This document shows positions 1-11,584 of a stretch of 64,000 nt of DNA, one piece after another. The notes beneath the pieces are model-generated. The model had not been told where the DNA came from and ran no database searches. It worked only from the letters and a program-made list of their open reading frames with translations. Origin of the DNA: Sycon ciliatum. Taxonomy: Eukaryota; Porifera; Calcarea; Leucosolenida; Sycettidae. The stretch covers positions 9,734,157 through 9,798,156 of the forward strand of contig NC_088647.1 of NCBI RefSeq assembly GCF_964019385.1, given 5' to 3'. Position numbers and translations under genes: made by a program. Every line of letters starts with the position of its first letter. The first letter of the stretch is position 1.

Positions 1-252
1 ATGTATTGAGGCGCCACTGCAGCCACTTCATTACATGAAAACCCTACAAACACCATCCTGAAATCAAGTGGTCTCTTCGCAGACGCTGCAAATTACAATG
101 TCTCAATCATGTAGTGTTGCCAAAATTGTGCACGCACACACACATGCACACACCCACACAACGCCAAGAATATACCTAGAAAAAACCCAAGAATCGAAAG
201 AGAATAATGGAGAGCCCAGGATTAATTATTCGTTTTCAAATTATTGTGCGCG

Positions 253-283
<31 letters not shown>

Positions 284-628
284 AAACTTATACAACGCCA
301 AGAAAACACCAAGAAAAGAGTAAAGACACAATACACACGCAACTCCAACAGCCATGCAAACGTCCACCCATTTACATGTAAAGTCAAGAGGGATAACAAA
401 TAATTATACGAAACGAATGCCTACGGGGACGGGTACACGCACGTTTACATACACGTAGTAGTGTAAGAGAGTAACATAGTGCAGTGGTCAGCATAATACT
501 AGCACATGCTGAGAGTGCAATAGCAAGCTTCACCATTGCTCATGGCCATGCAAATGTTCAGCAGCACTTAGTTCCGCAAGCTTCTGAAGATCAGCACACC
601 TGCAACAAATAGATAGCACAAGGATATG
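1..628. other. No gene seen; CA/GC-rich microsatellites
   Basis: No convincing coding sequence. The stretch contains a CA-rich microsatellite near 128-160 and an alternating GC tract running into (CA)n at about 247-284. The open frame across it on the plus strand is only the translation of these repeats (His-Thr and Ala-Arg runs). Confidence 0.6.
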
Positions 629-636
629 CTTATTAC

Positions 637-1615
637 CAAGCGTCCATAACCCCCCAGAGTGTGCAACTCCAGGTTGGGGTCTGGCGCAACGAAATCCAAA
701 CATTGCGTCATCCGGTCCCCGGGCAAACATGGGCGGATGGGGCCATATCCCCATGTGCATATCTGGTACATCCGGCGGGGGTTCCAAGTTGAAGGTTGCT
801 TTGAAGCAAGCCACGGAATTGTCACGTAAAACGTTTGCTGCACGGGCTATGCAGTGTCAGCAGAACGGCTTTGATTTCACAGTCACAGAATTTATTTATT
901 TGAAGAGAGTTTCTCTGCTCGTTGTCTGAAAAGCTTGTATTGGGAGAGTTCGTGACTCCGGGATAGCAAGAATAGGCATGGATATAGATTTACAAGATTT
1001 GATGGAAATAGCTCTTGGCACACGGCATGGAGACCCGATCGATTTCGAAGTAGATGTGCTTCAACCTGCAGTGAATGTTCCTGCTGGGTTCACAACCAGA
1101 CGGTTCAAATTGACGGGTGTTCCATTGCATGTGAGAAGCACAGACTTCGAGCAATAAATCTCTATCCAGGTGCTGGAAGAATTAACAATTTCCAACACTC
1201 GACAATCGAGAGAAGAAAATGAGGAGCCCAGATCGAGCAAAAACTGACGAATATCGTCCACAGAGACACTGCACTCCGGCGACAATGGGGAGCGCTTTGC
1301 TTTAGGTTCAACAGTGGCCATTGTTCTTCTCTTATCGGAGAGACACTCAAAAGAGAAAACTGTTCGACAACTCTAAAATAATTCTTTGTGTACTTGAGCC
1401 TTTCCAGGCGTGTTTTTTTTTTAACGTACAATACCTGACCGTGGATTCGTAAAGAAAGACCCCAAATTGGGCAAACGGGCGAAGTAGGTCCGGGCCAAAC
1501 TTCCCATTTCGTCATAGCTACTCACTACATGACGTATGAAGTTTGGATTTCGTTGCGGCACTGATTTGTGCTGAGAAGGATCACGAGTTGCACACTCTGG
1601 GGGTTATGGACTCTT
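637..1615. mobile_element. hAT-like TIR transposon, copy 1
   Basis: The left end begins CAAGCGTCCATAACCCCCC followed by AGAGTGTGCAACTC; the right end is its reverse complement (GAGTTGCACACTCT, then GGGGGTTATGGACTCTT). The flanking octamer CTTATTAC occurs at 629-636 and again at 1616-1623, an 8-bp target-site duplication. Two further copies at 25922-26186 and 33752-34301 share the terminal motif and also have 8-bp duplications, which fits the hAT superfamily by target size. Inside is one short minus-strand ORF (1061-1321) but no recognisable transposase, so the copy is probably non-autonomous. Confidence 0.72.
1061..1321 (-). CDS. Hypothetical 86-aa ORF inside hAT-like element
   Basis: An ATG in good context (ccATGG) opens an 86-residue frame with mixed composition and no low-complexity runs. 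I do not recognise the protein. It lies wholly inside the transposon at 637-1615, so it could be an element-encoded exon, a captured host fragment, or chance. No transmembrane segment or motif is visible and no family is proposed. Confidence 0.25.
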   Translation of the reverse strand: MATVEPKAKRSPLSPECSVSVDDIRQFLLDLGSSFSSLDCRVLEIVNSSSTWIEIYCSKSVLLTCNGTPVNLNRLVVNPAGTFTAG

Positions 1616-1624
1616 CTTATTACC

Positions 1625-2247
1625 GTAATGATGCATGGGAGCACACAACTACCAAGTTCTCAACGAATGTGATGCTCAATGAAAATCCATCCACTCAAAG
1701 ACCTGTGAACAGGTGACGGTGGGGACAATAATCTATTAGTAATACGAGGAATAAGATCGTTTGTGCACACTCAAGACGCACAGACACACCAACATACATG
1801 TAGTGTACACAGTGTTTCACTTCACTGCAACTAAATTGAAATGAGATGATTTGAACAATCTGTATAGCGTTGCTGTCAGTCAGTCTTCCCCAAGATGGAA
1901 ATGCAATGATTTGTTGTCACGAGGCAGTTTCACTGACACAATGTCATGTTCGTGACATCAAAACGGTTACTTCAGGGAATACGAGTATTAGCTTGAAAAG
2001 CTTTTTCTTGTCATTGGCATACGAGCAATCCTCCTACTAGTCCTACTCCTACTACTACTAGTACACTGGCACTGCGTTTGTGGATCCCATTGTATTTGAC
2101 ATCATACTACAGGAAGAGTGTCGTGGAGTTCACATAATATTATTATCACAGGGATAAAATACATTTCTCATGAAATAAAATAATAATTGATGATAGCTAG
2201 ACAATCATATACGATTGATGCAAAGTCCTTGCAGTCCTTGAGGACTA
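1625..2247. other. No gene seen
   Basis: Unique-looking AT-rich sequence between two transposons. I see no coding frame and no clear repeat apart from a short (CTA)n-like stretch near 2040-2060. Confidence 0.5.
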
Positions 2248-2250
2248 TTA

Positions 2251-3358
2251 GGGGCCATCCGTAATTATCGATCTTTTTCACGAAACGAAAAAGTTTAGTT
2301 ATGACCCACCCCCCTGAAACGAAAAAATTAATTGACTTGAGACTTCGTGCAGAAAATGATCTTGATTGGCTGTTACAACACACACATATCCTTCGCATGC
2401 AAGTAATGCCCTTTACCGGCAACTTCGGGGGCGGCGAGTAATAGTTACTTTTGTATATGAAATCCGTAACATTTTTGAATGATGCCAATAGCTCAAAGCG
2501 AGGCCACATTTTGTATGATAGTGCAAGTCAGATATATTTTCTTGGAAGTCTGGTACTACTTCTCGACCATGGAAACATTTATGTTCACCTACCACACACA
2601 TACGCTGCTAAATAATTGGCACCTCTACGTCTAAACACGGGAATAGTACACATGCAAATCGTCAGAGTTCCGACATTGACATGATACTGCCAAAACAAGT
2701 CGACTTCGGAGCGGAAACAAACGCCATAGCTATCACAGACTTCAGTGGTCGTGCCTCGCTCGCAAATGAGAGCAGCATCGCCCCAGAATCGTTGTCGGAA
2801 AGCTCCGTAAGGTCGCACACACGCCGCGCTGCGCTGCCGTCAATCAGGTACGTAGAAAGTCGATGGCCTAAATTTCCGTCTCTGGAAGACTGTCGACACG
2901 GGGATCACTCTCCATGGCTTTCCCACCATAAGCACGATCAGATTCTTCCAGGTACATTACGACGACATCGTCTTCAGCGGCTGGCGCTCCCAATATTTGC
3001 GTGAGAATTTACTTGGCGTGCGCCCCGCTCCGTAATTTGAAATTCTCTTGCATCGGCGGCTGGAACGAAGTATTATCTATCTGTCGTCGGTCCCATGGGC
3101 CCAGAGCGAATGACTGCTAGGTCCTCGTCGGAGAAGTCATCCGAGCACGAAAGGAACTCACGACTGCACTGAGTACAGAGTGGCATCAGTGCATCGTACT
3201 GTCGATCTACTTCGAAGTACACATGTACACAATGCATGCAGTGCGCGTAGATTTTTCCGCTTTCGATGTTTTTTCAAAACGAAACCGGTCACTACCCACC
3301 CACCCATAAACGAAACTTTTTCGTTTCGTGAAAAAGATCGATAATTACGGATGGCCCC
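2251..3358. mobile_element. PIF/Harbinger-like TIR element
   Basis: The ends are perfect 46-bp inverted repeats: the left end starts GGGGCCATCCGTAATTATCG at 2251 and the right end is its exact reverse complement finishing at 3358. Both sides carry TTA (2248-2250 and 3359-3361), the 3-bp TWA-type target duplication typical of PIF/Harbinger elements. No transposase is recognisable inside; an open frame at 2681-3004 has no known motif. It is probably a non-autonomous derivative, and the perfect TIRs suggest fairly recent insertion. Confidence 0.75.
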
Positions 3359-3361
3359 TTA

Positions 3362-5538
3362 TAGAGGACTTTCCATTACATCACCTTTTTGGCGCCTTCC
3401 CGGTGTCCACCCAAAGATCACCCATAAGACAAGTCCGTGTCCTACGGTAAAATGTGCTTGGGTGGCAAAAAGAGAATCAAAATGTGTTGTTCGGTGTACG
3501 GTTGAAAATGATGTTGCAGGCCGTCGCAGTGGTGAAGCACTTTTGCTTTTCTTTGATGTGGTGAATAGTTTCGGTAAGTCGCGAGGATTACTAGCCGTAG
3601 TTACTCTACTGTTTATTCCAGCCTTGAAGAGGCGTTGCCGCGAGAAGATTGACAGAATCCGTGGGCCCAGTACATTGATCCATATTTACCTATGGACGAA
3701 GACCTTTCAGCCAATCCCCCTGCGTTGGGTATCCAGGCCTCTCTAAATATTTAGTGAATGTCTCCAGCACATATGCAAAGGACTCTCTAAAGTCTTACAA
3801 TAGCCCTGATGGATACAAATGCATGTGTCTCATTGCTGGCTGGGTTGGCACATTATCGTGTCTTGCCCAATCGAAGGAAGAAACAACAACTGTCAACAAA
3901 ATTCGTTTGCAAACGTGAGGCACTCGCGGAGTGTTTTTGCCGAACCTGTCCATCCTTGGGTAGCTGCTGAATTACCTGGAATTGTTCTTGGCACACACTG
4001 CACTTGCATGGTGGGCCTGGGAGAAGCATGTTCCCATGTTGCTGCAGTGCAGTGTTGTTTTGACTGAATTAATATTTACGTTGGAGACTGAAATGTGATG
4101 TGTGCTGAATGTCAACACCTACACCACTGGGTCACTCACCAGTGGCTGGCACGGTCAATGAACACTACACGAAAATAGTGTACATGGATTTTACTTCAGC
4201 TGGGCAGAAATTGGAGCACCGTACCCATAACCTACAAGTAGTCTCACTTCTCTTTCGCTGCCCGACTCTCTCTCTGTCTCTCTTGCTTTGCATGCCTGTC
4301 AGTGTATCCATGTGTGTGTGTACGTGTGTACGGGTGCGTGCGTGTGTGGGTTTTTCTTCCTTATCAGTACGAGTATGACAATGTTGACATGTGGTGGCTG
4401 GTAGCACGAAAGCTGACAAAGTCAAACACGGCCATCATCATCATTGCTCCTATGTAGCCAAAAAAGCTGGTGTACTGAGTGGCGAACTTAGTTGTCCTGA
4501 TTTTAAAAACACGCTGATGAATGCACATCCAATACAGCAATTGTTTTTTCTTGGTCGTCCCTCGACCTGGCATTCTCCATAAGCAGTTGCTGATTACCGG
4601 TAGAGTGTCCTCCATTACTGCCTTTGCAAGAGTTACACAAGAAGTAAGATCAAGATGATCCTCACCACAAGAAGATCAAGAAGCTGAATACCGTGATGTA
4701 CTTAACTGTCCAGAAAGACAGAAGATGAGGTATACTAGCATGTGCCGCAGCAGATGAAGAACTGCACAGCGCAGCAACCAAGTGGGAAGCAGAAGAAGAT
4801 TGCGCAAGTAGGTCGATCAGAGTATTTATCCATGACAAAGGAAATACACATTGTGCTGAACATGAAGAATACACACTCGCATGGAAGAGATAATGCCGGA
4901 GTTGCACCCAGGGCCAGTACTAAACTATAGCTAGCACCACCAGTCATGTAGAGGCACGTGCATAATAGAGCTGGGTACATTAGTCATTACCATCAGCATC
5001 AGCACTATCACTCATCAAACTCCAGCTATACCTTGCACCCCAACAAACTAAGTAAGTTGATAGTGTTCGGAATCATCTTCGTGTTTCCGCCTTTACTGGT
5101 GCTGCCACAAATGAGCTGAACAAGTTAGTTAGTTAATTCGATACGTACTGGGGTGACAGGGATGATCATGACTTTTCTCTTCGCCAACGAAGTGATGGAA
5201 CAATATTCGTGTACTTCGAAGTATTTGCATAAGGAGCGAAGTTCTCGAGTCGTGTGTCCGTCATCCACTGGTTCCGTCGTTCTCCATCGTAGGGAAAACG
5301 ATAACAACTCAAAGACGATCCAGGTGTGGGAACATCCGATCGCGAGCAGCCCTTTGGTATTCTCAAACTACAGTATGCAAAATGGAACTTCTTTCGAAAA
5401 ACACTGTTTCTTTCCAGTGCAGTCTTCTTTTTTTGCCACCCAAGCTCCGTTTCAAGTCCGGTGATCGGTGGTGAACTCGATGATCTTTGGCCCGAATCCT
5501 CATAGGCCGCACGGTATGACTCATTGGAAAGTCCTCTA
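3362..5538. mobile_element. 2.2 kb TIR element with SWIM-domain remnant
   Basis: Inverted termini TAGAGGACTTTCCA (from 3362) and TGGAAAGTCCTCTA (to 5538) are flanked by TA on both sides. Further in, the two ends share looser inverted similarity for about 100 bp (the complementary words around 3465 and 5435, both with a GCCACCCAAG-type core). The interior holds a decayed SWIM zinc-finger coding region. SWIM proteins, sometimes with a YqaJ exonuclease, occur in some eukaryotic DNA transposons, so I infer a degenerate autonomous copy. Its superfamily is not settled. Confidence 0.5.
3798..4067 (+). pseudogene. Decayed SWIM zinc-finger ORF
   Basis: Two neighbouring frames read like one interrupted protein. 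Around 3798-3920 a frame gives a DGYKC...IAGWVG stretch. After a frame change, 3940-4064 reads HPWVAAELPGIVLGTHCTCM followed by VGLGEACSHVAAV, which contains the C-x-C...C-x-H arrangement of the SWIM zinc finger. Invertebrate mobile-element proteins with this finger commonly have a similar CTCMxGLGExCSH core. The frame break and the stop soon after the finger mark it as a relic. It lies inside the TIR element at 3362-5538. Confidence 0.55.
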
Positions 5539-5540
5539 TA

Positions 5541-7045
5541 GCTTAGTAAGCCTTACGTAGTTACGAAGTGGTTGATTACTTTCAGGGCTGGTATTTGGGA
5601 TCACAAAACGGCAAACACGTCAGAGGCCATCTTGAATCACTCTACGTCATCAGATACCCGCACGTGATGCGGGGCCGCGAGATCACGACTGTGCAAAAGT
5701 GTACTTGCCAGTGCAGTCTTTGACCTAGCTGCAAGAGCAAGTGCTAGTTTTTTTATTTTTTGGTGGTGCTTGAACTAGTTCGAACTGCTTCCCTTCGACT
5801 TTCTTTGACAGAGCGGGTGCTGTTAGGGTTTCCTGTTGTCAGTTTGTATCCACCACCGGTCTTGTATGTCAGTGCTTGTACAAGGAGGTGTTCAGTAGTT
5901 ATTTTCAGTCCGCACCATGGGTCGTATCCAGGGTAGGAAAAAGTCGCACTCTGACCGGCTTGATTATCCCGAGTCGAGAAAGAAGCGAACTAGTGGCCAG
6001 TTCGGCTCAGTATCATGGCCAGCTGGACGTAGATCAGATCGCCCAGAGGTCGAACAAACCGGCAGTAGTCCTGAAATCCTTACTTCGCAGAACATTGACG
6101 ATGTGGAGCGCGGTGTTCAAGAACAAGGAACCATGGTAATAATTGGATTCGCTCCAGAAAATTATTCTCGTGGTTCCCGGTTCCTTTCCCATGACTCTAA
6201 TATTTCCTATGGTCTGGATACGTGCATCACGCTGAAGCCTAGATGAATCAGATTGTAAGTCAGTCTTCTCTCTAGCTCAAGATTTTGCGAACATGTTATC
6301 AGTGAACAATAAAAGCAAAGGACACAGTGCAACAAATGGAAAATGCACGTCTCCTTCTTTTCCTTGCCGTGCGCTCTGCACTGTCACAGTCTGCAGTTCT
6401 GACTGGAAGGTGTCTTCCGTTTGTGAAAGAACCAGCGCAAATCGCGCGTGGCGCAGCGTCCTTCAAAACGACACAAGTGAGCTCCACATGAGCCGATTTT
6501 GACAATCGATGGCTCAAAATTTTCAGTAGGAGATGCTCCATACTTTGACCGAAGCGAATTTCGCCAAAACGATCCTAAAGGTGAGACACGTTTACCGAGT
6601 TTGAGGGTGTTATTTGAGGTCCAAATTGCGAAAATCGAAAAATCCTTCGGTGAATCCCTTTGCCCACATCTGAACTCGGTGCCTGCAAAATCTCAGCCTG
6701 CTAGAGAGAACTGTGGCTCACTTGCGTGGATTTGAACAGGCCAGAGTCGACGCGAAGTACGGCAAGATTCCCTGTACACAGCATGGTGTGGCACATGTCA
6801 CGTGAACCAAAATGGCGCCCACGTGTTTCTGTACAAGTACTAGCCCTGACTTTTAGGGCATTCATTCAAGCAACATCAAACAAACGCGATACGCTCCTTG
6901 AAAATGGAAAAAAATTCAAGCATAACGACAGAACAGCAGACAAATCGAAACGAGTAAAAGCTTCCTTACCTCAGTCATCGTCCTGCCCGGATGATGTAGT
7001 TGGACAGCCTTTTGACACGGTGGTACAGGCAGCTCTTGTCCAGTC
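5541..7045. other. Unexplained stretch with short ORFs
   Basis: Moderately GC-rich sequence without a recognised gene. It contains several short plus-strand frames (5917-6246, 6499-6735, 6726-7097), none with a motif I know. It may be a decayed gene or element, or a promoter and first exon of something not otherwise visible. Confidence 0.35.
5917..6246 (+). CDS. Hypothetical basic 109-aa ORF
   Basis: The ATG sits in a good initiation context (caccATGGG). The frame gives 109 residues, with an Arg/Lys/Ser-rich N-terminal half (MGRIQGRKKSHSD...) and a neutral C-terminal half. I do not recognise a family, see no signal peptide or membrane segment, and found no partner exon. It could be a first exon or transposon debris, so confidence is low. 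Confidence 0.25.
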   Translation: MGRIQGRKKSHSDRLDYPESRKKRTSGQFGSVSWPAGRRSDRPEVEQTGSSPEILTSQNIDDVERGVQEQGTMVIIGFAPENYSRGSRFLSHDSNISYGLDTCITLKPR

Positions 7046-7047
7046 AA

Positions 7048-7325
7048 ACAGGGGTATCCTTGTGGCGTCGAACGAAAGAGAGTGTCAGTGTATCTGACTC
7101 GTCAGATTGCAACTGTGATGAACTTTTCTCTTTCTCCGCTTTCTGCTTTCATCCCTCGCTCTGATGAAACCGTTCAAACATCTTACTGGCAGCAATGGCC
7201 AGCCAAACAGGGGATCCTTGTGGCGTCGAACGAAAGAGAGCGTCAGTGAACCTGACTCGTCAGATTTGAACTGTGCTGAACCTTTCTCGTTCTGCAATTT
7301 CTGCTTTCATCCCGCGCACTGATGA
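7048..7325 (+). repeat. Imperfect direct repeat, two copies, period about 157 bp
   Basis: Two neighbouring blocks share the words ATCCTTGTGGCGTCGAACGA, GACTCGTCAGAT and TTCTGCTTTCATCCC in the same order, starting near 7052 and 7210. They look like a diverged tandem duplication. No function is evident. Confidence 0.7.
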
Positions 7326-7776
7326 AACGTCTTCAGAGAACCACAAGACGCTTTCCAGATTTGATTTTGAACGTCTCCTTATCATCCTTGGTTACCTCGA
7401 GACAGATTACTGTCAGCAACTGCACAGCAGAATTGGCAGCCATGGCTGAAGTGAAGAAAGGAATGCGCTGCCACGAGGCAAGCAAAACTGAAAATGACTT
7501 GTGTTTGTTCTCTTTCGGGCACAACACACAGGACGGCGTGACTGGATAAACTGGACTCCTGCCCTGGACTGTGAATAGGGGACTTGTAGAAAAAGTGTAC
7601 ACCTGGGGATTGCGCGGCAGGATGAAGCTGATCAAAACTGAGTGGACTCCTGGACTCTATAGTGGATTTTGGACCAATGGACTCTATATAGGGTGCTGGA
7701 CATCATATAGTGCATGGACTCTATACTGAGTCCTACAGATGTTTTTCACGTGAGGTCAAGCTGGACTATACTCTTT

Positions 7777-8079
7777 CAGGGTTCTAGCCAAAGGGGGGTA
7801 GGGGGGGGCGCAGCGCCCCCCTGTGAAAAAGTGCCGCCCCCCCCCCCCCCCTGCTCATTTTCCGATTTTTGTGTTTTTTCATGCCATTCATCGAAAATAC
7901 AGTCGATAGTCACTACTAGAGGGTTCATAAAGGCACATTTGTGAGGGGTGAAGTCGGGGGTTCACCCTGTATGTTGCATTTTGCATGGCAAGACAATTTT
8001 GGACAATGGAAAAAATGGGTCATGGGTTAACTTTTTCCCATGCCCGCCCCCCTACTATATTGACCTGGCTAGAACCCTG
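7777..8079. mobile_element. Short hAT-like MITE with CAGGGTTCTAGCC ends
   Basis: The left end CAGGGTTCTAGCC (7777) and right end GGCTAGAACCCTG (to 8079) are perfect inverted repeats; G-rich/C-rich subterminal runs follow. The hexamer CTCTTT abuts both outer edges (7771-7776 and 8080-8085). CAGGG-type ends are typical of hAT elements. It is about 300 bp and non-coding. Confidence 0.7.
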
Positions 8080-8253
8080 CTCTTTCCTCCTTGGGCCACC
8101 TGCCAGCCAGAGCCAACTCATCAGATACCAGCCGGGCAGCTAGGGTCCAGGAACCCTCTCCATGTGGTTGCATAGAAAAGAGTGTGCTTTGTACGAGGGA
8201 GTAGTAACATGCGTTATTCTACTACTCCGTGCTGTGTACTCTCAAGTACCATA

Positions 8254-8473
8254 CTGTAAAAGCCATTATTCTAACGAGGCGCATATATAACGATTTCCCA
8301 AAATTGACTAGTTTACGCGTACGAAAGGTAACGATTCTCACTCATTCTCAACGCTCAATAGGACAGTATATGTATCGATTTCTGTATAATTATTTCTATT
8401 TTAACGACAGATTTCTCCTCGTTAACTCGTTAGAGTTAGCACTTCGTTATATATATAATTATGGCTTTTACAG
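8254..8473. mobile_element. 220-bp mariner-type MITE
   Basis: The termini CTGTAAAAGCCATTAT and ATAATTATGGCTTTTACAG are inverted repeats, flanked on each side by TA, the target of Tc1/mariner-type elements. The interior is AT-rich and non-coding. Confidence 0.65.
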
Positions 8474-8527
8474 TAATATTATTACCGTATGTCCGCACCT
8501 TTATTAAAGCCATGGAGTTATATTCGA

Positions 8528-8574
8528 TTATAAAGCCAGTCTCGGTTATAAAGCCAGTCTCAGTTATAAAGCCA
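8528..8574 (+). repeat. 18-bp tandem repeat, about 2.6 copies
   Basis: The unit TTATAAAGCCAGTCTCGG repeats with single-base changes. It resembles the end of the neighbouring MITE (AAGCCAT words) and may derive from it. Confidence 0.8.
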
Positions 8575-8639
8575 TGGGCTTCATAAATGAAATGACATTT
8601 GACGTGTTTTGTAAAAATGAGGGAATAAGTACTATGCAA

Positions 8640-9410
8640 ACAAACGTACAGCCCAGCAGGAAGGGTGAACAGGTGGGTTTAGATTGAAATTTCTGTGTGG
8701 ACTTTGACTTTTATGGCATGGCGTAGTCGGTGAGTCATTTTACATCTAAAATAGCTAGGAAAGCAGCGGTGTTTCGAATATAAGGCCATGGCTTTAAAGG
8801 CGCTGACATACGGTATGCTATCCATGAAAGAAAAAGTACTCTAATTTCAGAAATAATTGCAGGTGCTCAATATTTTCGGTATGAGGGCCTCGAAAGGCCA
8901 GGGTAGGCGAACAGAAGATTTAGGTACAGAGAAGCAGTTTCCTATTGGATGATTTGTGTATTGTAGTGTTTGTTCGGTTTATCAAACTTTTAGGTATGAA
9001 ACAGATGCACCGGAAGTACTGAAAATAAAAGTACACCGAAAATTTGTGAAATCACAGTAGAGTATTCACCAAGAGTATGCACCCGTAGCTATAGGTTAGT
9101 GTGCGGCACACTGCTTTTATTGTGCACCATGCCATGCACTTTATAGGCATTCAAAATCCACGATCTCTAGTGCCACCGCTCACGTTTTTGCTTGATTCGT
9201 TGCAATCCCGGCGCGATCTGTCAACTCTGGGTGTACACACATGTTTTTGTAAAGAAGTGGCTGTGTCCATCATGCTGAGAGATCTGCACCCATTACTGGC
9301 ATTAGAACTTTCGTGTGCACATGTGTGTGGGCGTGCACGCGTGTCTATGCAGGTCTTTGTGCAGAAATGGCTGTGTCCAACGTGCCAAGAGATCTGCACC
9401 CATTCCCATT
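8640..9410. other. No gene seen
   Basis: No coding frame or strong repeat. Around 9235-9410 a phrase containing GTGGCTGTGTCCA...AGATCTGCACCCATT occurs two to three times, spaced about 130-170 bp, and recurs beyond the microsatellite near 9545. This is a diverged tandem repeat that the GT microsatellite has expanded within. Confidence 0.5.
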
Positions 9411-9414
9411 AGAA

Positions 9415-9438
9415 GTGTGTGTGTGTGTGTGTGTGTCT

Positions 9439-9471
<33 letters not shown>

Positions 9472-9514
9472 TGAGTGTGTGTGTGTGTGTGTCTGAGTGT
9501 GTGTGTGTGTGTGC
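9415..9514 (+). repeat. (GT)n microsatellite with GA interruptions
   Basis: Alternating GT is interrupted at intervals by CTGAGT. The flanking phrases on both sides are related (see 8640-9410), so the block behaves as one unit of a local duplication. Confidence 0.95.
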
Positions 9515-9599
9515 ACGCATGTCCATGCATGTCTTTGTGTAGAAATGGTTGTGTCCACCGTGCCGAGAGATCTGCAACTGCAGCATTTGTCTCAACAGA

Positions 9600-10460
9600 A
9601 GCGGACGTCGTCCAACCGGCATCCTGATCCACACGGCCAGAGATAGTGGCTTTGAGAGTGTCCATTCGTTTCTCAAGGCCGGCTAAGCACTCTTTGCACG
9701 ACCGACAAATACCTGAAGGCTAGTTGATTTCCAGATGTGTACGGCCTCTTCCACTACCACCAGCTCTACATTTACATCAAAGCAGTTTGTTTTGCCATCC
9801 CATAATACCAACTTGTGTGTCTCTTACTGTGCATGAAAACCGCCACAATTTCAGAGACATACTCTCGATTCTGACATCGGATTTATTTTCTTCATTTCTC
9901 TTTTATTCCCAAACACCATCACAATCATAATTTCTATTTAGTATTTACAGTTCCAACCGAAGTCTATCCTAGTTTTCATTATACTCTTCCATTCACTCTC
10001 ACACATGCCTCTATTCTGAACCATTATGAAAGGCTCTATTTTTATATTTCTGAGCACAATCTGTTTTGTCCAATAAAAGCTAATATTCGCAATCGCAACA
10101 CGTGCGTGTTGTGTAATATATACGTGTACATGTATGCCGTCCCTGCAGTCACTTTCAGCTGCAGCAATGTGGCCACGATGGCGTGGGTGAATTATTCTGC
10201 ATTACAGTGCTGCCTGCAAGCACTCAACATTACGGTGACATTCTGAACAGCTCAAGCTTGCAACATCTACTTGGGCTCAGTTCTTGTACAAGGACCTGCA
10301 TCTAGAAGTGTATGTTATCATGACAATGCGCATAGGATACAACCGAGCTGCAAAAATATCTCCATATGTGAACGTCTAGTTATAGGGACAGTTTCAGCTA
10401 CAGTTAGAGCAAGTGCAGATTTCGGGAAGGACAGTCCGACACTATCTCAACAAAATCCAT
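9600..10460. other. No gene seen
   Basis: AT-rich sequence with no supported coding frame, repeat or RNA gene. Confidence 0.5.
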
Positions 10461-10463
10461 AGC

Positions 10464-10771
10464 CTGTCCCCACAGGATACCGCGGACGCGCAATTTTCCG
10501 CGTTCTCGAGAGATTTTGCATAAAACCCGCGTTATTCATGGATGTACAAGAAAATAGGACATGATGTTGAAAATGTACTACAAAGTCGTACCTGTGCATG
10601 AGTTTGTACGACAAAGTTGTATACTTGCATGAAACTGTATGCTAAAGTTGTACAAATGACAGTTATCTCGTGCAAGAAGACCCCATTACACCGCATATTT
10701 GCCGCATATTAAATGGCCTCTTTTCGCCCGCATAATTTTAGGATTTCGTCTGCGTAATTCTGTGGGGACAG
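10464..10771. mobile_element. MITE with CTGTCCCCACAG ends
   Basis: CTGTCCCCACAG at the left and CTGTGGGGACAG at the right are inverted repeats. Subterminal sequence is CG-rich (CCGCGGACGCG). The middle carries diverged copies of a phrase like GTACTACAAAGTCGTAC...TGCATGA about 35-40 bp apart. The related family at 11184-11584 shares the CTGTCCC ends and CCGCGG-type subterminal sequence. No clear target duplication is seen. Confidence 0.55.
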
Positions 10772-11183
10772 CATATCCACAGGCTGCCGTGACGGCATAC
10801 ACAGATACAGGGACGTGAAAAATCTGCTTAGATAGGGAATGAAACAGCTAGCACTCATTCCTCCTGTATGTAGTTCATTGTGGATTGGAACAGCTTGTAC
10901 CACAGTGTACTCATTACTAATGTCCAAGGCAAGAGCACTGCTGAACAATTACGTGCCAGAAATAAATTCTGATTCTACGTAGATCTACTACCGTATTATT
11001 TCTACAAGTAGTAATAAGCACGGTCCTTTAATTTTTCAATGTACCTCCGCCCCGTGCTATTAATGGAGACGTTCCTTTATTGGAGACTGTTCCATTATTA
11101 TTTCAACCTCATTTCAGAGGCATGTTGCCAAATAATTCATGTCAGACACACACATTTCAGGGTTTTTCGCCGGTACAGATAAT

Positions 11184-11584
11184 CTGTCCCCTTGGAAAAA
11201 CGAGATTCTGCGGCCGCGGCAAATTTCGCAGAAATCGCCATCATCCGCGGAAATCACGGAATCCACACTTTTGCCCGCGGAATTTGAATTTTTTAGGGTA
11301 AATTAGTAAAATTACTACTCAATGAGCAGCAGAAAAACTACTTTGCGATCGCTCTTGCCAGTGTAGGCGGGTGCAGATCTCTCCAAGATTCTTCACTCTC
11401 ATTCAGTTTGTGACTGCAAAGGATAGTGTGAAAGGTGCTCCTTCATGCAAGTAGTTGTCATATCCTCTACAAGGAGGGTGAAAAACTTGCATAAAGTGCC
11501 GCAGATTTTTAATTTTACCGCGGAAAATGCCGCAGAAACCCCGCAGAATTTTGAATTCTTGGCCGCGTTTTTCCAAAGGGACAG
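11184..11584. mobile_element. MITE with CTGTCCCCTTGGAAAAACG ends
   Basis: The left end CTGTCCCCTTGGAAAAACG and right end CGTTTTTCCAAAGGGACAG are inverted repeats. The subterminal regions are rich in CCGCGG, TGCGG and CGCAGAA words on both sides. Similar words near 15880-15960 suggest another, broken family member. No coding content. Confidence 0.6.

Noticed and set aside
8229-8507. 92-aa plus-strand ORF
   Set aside because: It spans the 220-bp MITE and its AT-rich interior; no protein similarity is visible.
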